From Ligula intestinalis (Eukaryota; Platyhelminthes; Cestoda; Diphyllobothriidea; Diphyllobothriidae), in NCBI GenBank assembly GCA_036362985.1, contig JAYGXS010000006.1, forward strand, positions 13,197,308-13,261,307: DNA of 64,000 nucleotides, given 5' to 3'. The notes below the pieces were generated by a model, which had not been told where the DNA came from, searched no databases, and saw only the letters and a list, made by a program, of their open reading frames with translations. Within the stretch, counting starts at the first letter, position 1. Every line of letters starts with the position of its first letter. This document shows, one piece after another, positions 57,312 through 64,000 of this stretch. Both the position numbers and the translations under genes were made by a program.

Positions 57312-57345
57312 TTCGCTTAACTTGACTTCCTTAATGCTTACATGG

Positions 57346-60300
57346 GGATCATCGCTAAAATTTTAAGAATTTTTATTTTTTAGCAGACTAACCACAGAAA
57401 ATGTAAAAAATGAAAAGAAAGTGCAAAATTTAAAAGTCCATTAAAAAGTGTTTTTATGTATACTTGATTATTCCGCATCGTACAATAGGGGTTATTTATT
57501 AACGCGAATAAAAACGAACGCAATAAAAGGGGAGAGAAGCTTTCCGCTTCCGCATATCAGCTGACCCATCCAAGAAGGACAAAATGTTTCCGTTTTCTAG
57601 TTGCTGTTTTTAAAAATGAAGGTCAGATGTGAACTATACGTAGAAGAAAGAAGCTCTCAGAAGGAACGTGAAATGTATCAGGGCGTTTTACAATGATTAA
57701 AACTTTTTAGGAATATTATCTAAGATACCGTGAGGTGGGCAAAGCTTTTTAGAACTGTTCAAATTTTCGAATGGCTTACTACTCAGAGCATACTCATCAA
57801 ATGTTTATATGGTTGCCAGTACGAGAACGGAAGGCTTCAGAGCATTCGTGGATGTTTTAGGGATGCCTTGGGCCTGAGTTTACACAACTACTACTTGACA
57901 GAATTTGGTTTTCCTTATGCGTACCAATTCTTCTGGTGGTCAGTAAACATGTACAGTAAGGATTGCTCCTATTCATTGTGCTTTCATTTTCTAGTTCTTG
58001 TGCGTTCGTTCGATAGTAAACCTGAATGTAACTATTTTAAACCTTGGATACTAAACAAAAGCAGATGTGTTTTAGGACACTGTGCCTAAAGACATGTAAA
58101 ATGACAGCAGTTGTTCGAGTATCAATAGCAAATGTTCCCAAATAGGCCTTTTTGGTTTGGAGGATGAACATATTGTGTACAATGAGCACAATAGCATTAC
58201 ATTCTATCTGAGTCTTTTCAAAGTTTGCACAAATCCGTTTGCTGTTTTACGGGTAAAAAATAGGCAACTTTTATCGCAGAATGATTTCATATAACTTCAC
58301 GTCAGAAGATATTTATAATTCAATCAAACCATGGATCAGACTTGGTTTGCAGTGGTTAAATATAAAATGTTAGACACCCTGCAGTTCGCATACATTTATC
58401 AAATAAGGAAGTATTCGTGAAATCAATCAAAATGCAACGTTCGGGTTCATCCAGGACACCATGCTTTCTGAATGAGCGTATATACCTGCTGTTTCGAAAA
58501 AAAAAGATCGGTTGCCCAATTGGATAATGATTTAACCATATTCAAAATTGCGCCAGCCTTGTACTTATTGAGAACTCAGATTAGTTTCGTAGCTTTTATT
58601 TAAGCATATACATATCCAATTTAGCATGACGAAGATTGAGTTTTATCTGATGTATAAAGTCAGCTGCACATATATCACGGTTTATTAAGCAATATATTGG
58701 CCAGTGGAAAGCTATAAATGACGTTTTTTCTTCATAAACACCATGTTTTTCAAACCCGCTCGAATCGCCTTATACGCAAGTAAGAATAAAGCAGGCGGAA
58801 TTCAGGAGATTTAATCAGATAAAATACTTTAAATAGTAAACTTTCGGTTCTGAAAGCATAAGATGGAAACAACCGTTACCGCAAATACGCAAAAAGGCTA
58901 AACACCTTAATACCGAAAACATTTGATAGAAGAAATTATTCGGAAAACAGCAATCAACTTTATTGGTAAATTTTTGATGCTACCACGCTAGGTCGTCTTC
59001 GGACGCGAGGAACTAGTATGAGGAGCAGTTCACATTTTTAAATGAGCCAAAAAATCGATAATGCTGTGTCAGCTGTGGTCAGTAGCAAGGCCACTTAAGT
59101 AGTACGTATTTTTGCCTCGATTTTACTAGCATTATGGTTCTAACTAGAATTCCTAAAAAGCATGCAAGCAACATTTTCTCATTAACAATTGAACACAGGG
59201 TAAAAATGGTCGTACTTGCCAAATAATCTTGAACACTACCTGCCATTAAAATTGAGCTCGAGTTCTCAAAACTACACGCCGTACGCACTTCGTGTAAGGA
59301 AATGTAACTGACTTCCTATGGATTAAAGAAAAATGTACAAAATTTTCAAAAAACTGGAAATTTAGGTTGATTGTAAAATGTAAGCGGCATTCAGTAGACA
59401 GATACATTGCGCTGTGAATGGACATTCAGGATCGTAAAAAAGACTCCTAACTGTAGACTATTTGAAACCAAAAGACACCCCATTTTATAGTTTGAAGAGG
59501 ACCTAATTGGCTATCAAACAAGTAAAAAAATATTTTGTTTATCCTTTCTACAAACTATGTTTGAATTTTAATCTACCCTTGGCTATCAGATCGCATCTTG
59601 TTATGGAAAAAACATTCTTGGAATATTCGAATATATAAGGGTGGTTAAAATCTATGTAAAAAAGTGTTTACGACTTTGTAGCCATTTAGTATGGACTGTG
59701 CGTTTCGGAGGCAATCGAACAGATGCTTGTTCAAAAGCCGGTATCCTGACATGACTGGAACATATTGGGATTACGCTGTGAAATAAACAATCTACAAAGC
59801 ATACCTTTGTCATTTAGGATGAATCTGCATGAGAGAGGGAATGTACCACAAAAGGTTCAATTAAGGATTTAACTGCTGCGCCCTACTAGGCCTAGGTGGA
59901 ACTAAGTAAGCAAAATGGGCCGTATTGTCTTGCATGTACGCATTTGTATCTTCTTAGGATATTCCTATTAACCTAGTACTTTAGGAAGGTATTGCGAAAG
60001 GTAAAGATACTCCAGATATGGATGGTAGTGCTTTGCTGATTCTATCGTTTTTATCATGTGTATGATACAATGTACAAGATAAACGCACCGAATGGTTGTT
60101 CCGGGCAGGCATTTCAGCGTTACATTGGCGTCGTAGTTTCTTCAAATACGATTAAATTGTACACAGTTTGATCCATTTTACTTATTTGTGCGAGGATGTT
60201 CGGAAGGTAAAGTCACTAAGTAACCTTCAATTTAAAAGGTAATCCAATAAATGAAGACTTAGCTTCAAAATGTTTCATATACCATTTTTTAGTTTATCCT

Positions 60301-62095
60301 TATTGATGTCCAAACATCTATGGAGTAGGTAATATAGTAACCTTTTACGTAAACGACGAACACAGGTATTGCTCCTTATTTTCATCTAACATGTTTTATT
60401 TAACAATCATATTCCATGAATCAGCTATTGCATACTGGAAGTTTACTGAATAAACACATATCTGCATGTTGTAAGAAATCAACAGCAGAACAATCAGTAT
60501 ATTACCTTAGGAGGGCAACTTTGAAATATATTACAGCTTAGAAAGCAGAAAAAAGAAAAAATAGTTAAAGATAATTATTCTAGTAATTTTCTCAGCATAT
60601 ATTTATGCTGTTCTTCACAATAATTCAACCCAGGTACTAAATAAAAGACCCAGACACGAGTTTTGCCCGTACTCTACCGGTGCTTGACACAGCTGCGAGA
60701 GGTCCGGCTCATTGGTAGGTGCATGCTTTCTTTGAGTGCTTTCTGTTGGATAGACCAGTTTTGCACGTTCAGGTTTTTGTTATGTTTACAAATTAATTCC
60801 TGTTTCGAGCAGTAAATTTGAGGTCTATATGCATAGAATTAACTGCAATGTATAAATATGTGCCGAACATTAGCCTCAGTTTCATCCTGACGTAAGGCTA
60901 TGCTATGAGCTCTTTTTGGTTTTTTGACACAGAATTTTCATCTTGTTTCGTGAAGGGGAACGGATAAGAATAATTTCTGAAAACCTGGCACCTCTTGCAT
61001 TTATTGAAGCTTAAAGTACACTACCAGTCTCTGACGTAAGACACATTATTCATCTTAGTATTCATTGTTGCACCATTTTTCAAACAATTACAACAATTCA
61101 GGTGCCTATCTGCTTTCTGTAAGGCGCCCTAATGCTTTTCAATACATCGTTTTGGCAATCAAGCAGGTTTGGGATTTTAGTGTCGGCATTTTAATTGGTG
61201 TTTTCGTCCCTGTATCATTGGTAATGCCATTTTTATTAAATTAAATGACGACAAGGTACCTTTGAGCTACACGGAGACCAAGGACGCAGTCGTTATTTTG
61301 AACTAAACCGCTGTCATTTTGGCGAACGTTTTTTTAACTCTGAAATATCTTTTTGTTCATTAAGTGCGAAATCTGCCATATCCACATTTTATATGAAATT
61401 TAGAGTGCCTTTTTATTCTAAGCTCGAGAAAAAATCAGAGTCCGGCTAATGAATCGATACCACGGACAGCCCTCTAGGCATACTTCACCAAAAAATAATT
61501 ATTGCCGCTTGACCAGAAAGTGAACACATTATGCTATTCTTCGTCAATTTCGCAATCATGTGTAAACTAATATTTTTTTCTTCTAAGGTTGCAATGTAGA
61601 GAAAGCTGTTTTTTACCCATTTCGTATGAAAAAACGCTGCAAAATCTTGGCAACAACATCGAATGCAGGCGAAAAGACTTTCAGTAATCCTTTTTATAAT
61701 TTGATAGACGAAGGGGCCATTTTTGAATTTGCTCAACAAAGACTTGCAGGATTGTCCCTTTTTGCATCCTGTTAACAAGCCTCGTATTTGGATGTAAATA
61801 TCAATGCTGCTTCTGCATATATCACTGCTGATGCATTCCCTCACCCAAAAATAGGCGCATTGCCTTCATCGAAGAAATAATTGACTAATTAATTCGAAGT
61901 CTTTGTAGCTTATCTGCGCTTACTCGATGCAAATATATGAGAGCATGCTGCCTTTCAAGACGTATGTTATGTTTTAACACTTATTTATTTACAAACTTTA
62001 CATCGAACTACATTTGATTTAGTATTTAAGCTGCAACAACTGTAGCCTACGTACAAGATCATTCTTAGTGGTGCATGGATCTCATTTTAATTTTA
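57346..62095. other. AT-rich DNA, nothing recognised
   Basis: 4.75 kb without an exon, RNA gene or repeat I can identify. Frames at 57730-58089 (+) and 61485-61844 (minus, 119 codons each) have no match. Confidence 0.45.
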
Positions 62096-62766
62096 ACTTT
62101 TTGCATGTCTACGGTCACTCGTGACTTACTTACTTGTACTTGATACGGCAATTGTCATGCCTGATCAAGCCGGCTTCATTGCTGTCACGGAAGGTACCTT
62201 TCCACGCGTGCTGGTTAGTGGCAGCAGACCTGGAAAGCTCCACCCATTCGCGTCTCCAGCGATGAAGACCGCAAACCGAACGTCCATGCGCTGCCAAGCT
62301 AAGTCTTGAATTGCTTTCCTCTCCGACGTCCCCATGTGGGCTGCGGTGCTGGATAGTGTGCAGCAGCGATAACGTCGTGAGGTGAACAGCGGAGAACGTT
62401 GCTAAACAACTTTACTTGTATTTCTTGGATGGTCTGAGATATTCCTGCGATGCTGTCACGAAAGGTGCGGACTGTCTCATTGATGAATAATCCGATATAC
62501 TGCACTCGAAGAAAGGTCCTCAGTCAGCGGTGGTCAAAAGCCTCCAGTCCTCGTCTATCTTCAACGCGCACAGACCAGCGTTCAAATTCACAGAGGAGGA
62601 CTAATCAAACGGATACAGAGTACACAAGGATATTCATGACGACAAGCATGTCACGTCGGATCTAGAGGACTTTTTAGGGGATTGAGAACACCCGGCAAGC
62701 AGAATCGATCCGGGATACAATGTTTCCCTTGACAATAGAGGAGAATATCCGAGTTCGAAAAAGCAG

Positions 62767-63348
62767 TTCGGAAGAAAAAGAAGCGATCACTGGAACAAGA
62801 GTTTTATTGTCCTGACGTTTCGGATTCCCTGAGGAATCCTTAATCATAGGCAATAGAAGAAGAGTCTGAGACATGTGCAGATAGTCTCAGACTCTTCTTC
62901 TATTACCTATGATTAAGGATTCCTCAGGGAATCCGGAACGTCAGGACAAAAAACCTCTTGTTCCAGTGATCGCTTCTTCTTCTGAACTGCTACTTGGAAG
63001 TTGAATATTCTTCTCTATTGGCGATCTCTTTGGGTGCGTGGTGCTTCGATCGGCTCGTTTGTGGGAAACATTTGCTCTTCGAGAGTCATCTACTTATGCG
63101 CAGTTTCGATTCTTGCACAGCTGCCTCAACAACAATGTGTTACCATAATGCGTTTCGTACAGACCTCCGGTTAATACAGAGTTGGCGAGACGCAACGAAT
63201 TTAAACACGGCAGAGAAGGACCCTATCTGCGCATATGTCAGACTCTTCTTCTATTACCTATGATTAAGGATTCCTGAGAAATCCGGAACTTCAGGACAAT
63301 AAACCTCTTGTTCCAGTGATTGCTTCTTTTTCCGAATTTCTTCTTTAC
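62767..63348. mobile_element. Palindromic-ended element inserted in the LINE
   Basis: Outer ends ttcggaagaaaaagaagcga and the inverse near 63345 are reverse complements. The left end is itself a near-perfect palindrome (62775-62880 against 62881-62985, about 100 bases per arm). 62990-63235 is a unique centre and 63236-63345 a third arm. Arms hold TCACTGGAACAAG, TTTATTGTCCTGACGTTTCG, GGATTCC/GGAATCC hairpin and TCTGAGACAT. Same family as 47.48-48.29 kb. Confidence 0.78.
62814..62849 (-). ncRNA. Hairpin plus GAAACGTC motif (half hammerhead)
   Basis: Minus strand: GGATTCC-TCAG-GGAATCC perfect 7-bp hairpin, then GAAAC-GTC. The upstream box is TGATTA instead of CTGANGA, so the hammerhead core is not complete. 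The other arms at 62.9 and 63.26 kb keep the hairpin region with changes. Confidence 0.3.
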
Positions 63349-63566
63349 TCTATCTATTAGGTAGCAGTTTCGCCCCGAGGTATTTAAAGATATCACTTCT
63401 TTCAAGCTGATGACCATTAATCTCCAAGGGTTCCTTCTCCTTGTCAGGGATGCTGCTTTGTTATAATTTATTCTTTCCAGTATTTATGGACACGCCAACA
63501 CACATAGCGATCTCATTCACTCGTGCCACTACAGACTGCACTATGCGTGGAGATTCGGGATTCAGA

Positions 63567-64000
63567 TGTGTTATCGCGTTCACTCTCCCCCAAAAAAGTA
63601 AAAGGAAGAATAAGAGGGGTGGGTTCGCGGACAAAATAATATTGAATTGACGTTTCGGAACACTTCTTGCCTCCGTCGTCAAAGTATTGTAATTGCTGCG
63701 GCTGGTGATCTTCAGTTAGTCAGTCTTGCCATCTGTCTCGTATTATACACGTGCTGGATGCGTAGATGTTGACCTTCCCCTTCGTTGCCGACTACATTTG
63801 GTTTCCCGGATGTTTGTTGCTGGCAGGGTTGCGTGACCTTTGTCTCCTTTATGGTCAGTGCAGTTGTTAACGAGTTAATATGCTTTCCGGCCTCCCTCAC
63901 GTCTACCGGCGGACTGATCAATCGTTGCTGTTCGCTTGAGTAGTTCTCCGCTTCGCTGGTGCGTCGATGAGACGGTGTAGGATGTTGGCCACGTGATTTC
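63567..64000 (-). mobile_element. Non-autonomous PLE derivative 1, second copy (cut by window end)
   Basis: Follows the left arm and centre of the element at 28.75 kb: tgttatcgcgtt start, GACGTTTCGGAAC hairpin, GTTGCCGAC-ACATTTGGT, TGACCTTTGTCTCCT, CGGCGGACTGATCAAT. The minus-strand tail frame 63712-63915 has ISPPVDVREAGKHINS, KVTQPCQQQ, KPNVVGNEGEGQ and a VYNTRQ end, parallel to 29254-29499. It sits directly upstream of the LINE RT fragment, so it inserted into that LINE. Confidence 0.78.
63649..63682 (-). ncRNA. Hammerhead-like motif 3
   Basis: Minus strand: TTGACGA (C to T in the first box), GGAG/TTCC hairpin, then GAAAC-GTC. The stem bases differ from those at 29496 yet still pair, which hints at selection on the fold. 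Helix I not found. Confidence 0.33.

Larger units (their letters stand above)
56027..57345 (+). mobile_element. Penelope-like element 3, 3' part with inverted terminal copy
   Basis: The right end (about 57105-57345: C/T-rich tract, TTAACTCTACTCTCTCTTAT, CCTGATGATGAATTAATCG, AAAACGTTCGTTCGCTTAA) recurs inverted at 56027-56262. Between them lie the RT C-terminus and GIY-YIG domain. PLEs often carry such pseudo-LTRs in direct or inverted order, so the left copy is an expected structure and the RT core has been lost by 5' truncation. Confidence 0.85.
62100..63566 (-). mobile_element. RTE-like LINE, 3' part, split by an insertion
   Basis: On the minus strand, 63566 to about 63350 encodes an RT segment: VNEIAMCVGVSINTGKNKL, LEINGHQLE, FKYLGAKLLPN. 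After an insert (62767-63348) the same protein resumes at about 62745 with NIVSRIDSACRVFS, then VLLCEFERWSVRVEDRRGLE, LRTFLRVQ, NETVRTF, ISQTIQEIQ, VLRCSPHD and PTWGRRRGKQFKT. This is the order of RTE-type LINE proteins of flatworms (thumb, YLG, C-terminal GHVLR and W-RRRGGQ-KTW segments). The RT catalytic core is not seen because the window element at 63.57 kb interrupts it. Frameshifts and stops make it inactive. Confidence 0.75.

Noticed and set aside
57730..58089. 119-codon + frame
   Set aside because: Aromatic-rich without recognisable pattern and no splice or repeat context.
61485..61844. 119-codon minus frame
   Set aside because: Cys-rich in places but no regular spacing of a zinc-binding domain, and no neighbours.
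1..64000. CRISPR arrays, bacterial operons, phage genes, rRNA
   Set aside because: No regularly spaced direct repeats, no ribosome-binding-site-linked frames and no rRNA-like stretch. All evidence points to animal nuclear DNA.

Overview
The window looks like a gene-poor, AT-rich piece of an animal nuclear genome, most likely a flatworm. The evidence is spliced exons with GT/AG borders, introns up to about 12.8 kb, Penelope-like retroelements (PLEs) with GIY-YIG endonuclease motifs, an RTE-type LINE of the kind common in flukes and tapeworms, and dispersed tRNA-like repeats. I favour a large-genome tapeworm such as a diphyllobothriidean, but that is an inference from the repeat style, not a demonstrated assignment. 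There is no bacterial-style gene organisation.

One host gene spans most of the window on the + strand. Ten exons between 6,788 and 53,915 join in frame (border phases 0,0,0,1,0,2,0,0,0) without a stop. They encode about 440 residues that follow the HEAT-repeat region and low-complexity tail of SCY1-like pseudokinase 2 (SCYL2), a clathrin-associated pseudokinase of endosome and trans-Golgi traffic. The N-terminal pseudokinase exons are not seen and presumably lie to the left of the window. The most diagnostic stretches are in exons 2 to 6. The C-terminal exon is the least certain.

Everything else that I can recognise is mobile DNA, mostly inside the introns. Regions: 1-2.6 kb nothing recognised; 2.6-5.0 kb broken PLE (+); 10.0-10.2 kb short palindrome; 13.1-14.1 and 15.4-16.3 kb two copies of a long-inverted-repeat (fold-back) element; 19.5 and 21.3 kb tRNA-like repeats; 22.2-23.5 kb second, distinct broken PLE (-); 28.75-29.6 kb non-autonomous PLE derivative made of two head-to-head 3' ends; 31.2-31.7 kb LINE RT remnant (+); 34.9-35.3, 37.2-37.6, 42.6-45.1 kb tRNA-like repeats, two of them in tandem; 47.5-48.7 kb a palindromic-ended element and a truncated PLE 3' end; 56.0-57.35 kb a PLE 3' part carrying an inverted terminal copy; 62.1-64.0 kb an RTE-like LINE (-) split by one palindromic element and capped by another.

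The recurring theme is terminal sequence that ends in GAAACGTC behind a short hairpin, in several cases preceded by CTGANGA. These are the conserved boxes of hammerhead ribozymes, which are known from PLE terminal repeats. They occur in at least four unrelated-looking elements here, usually as inverted pairs. No catalytic activity can be claimed from sequence alone, because I could not find a convincing stem I.
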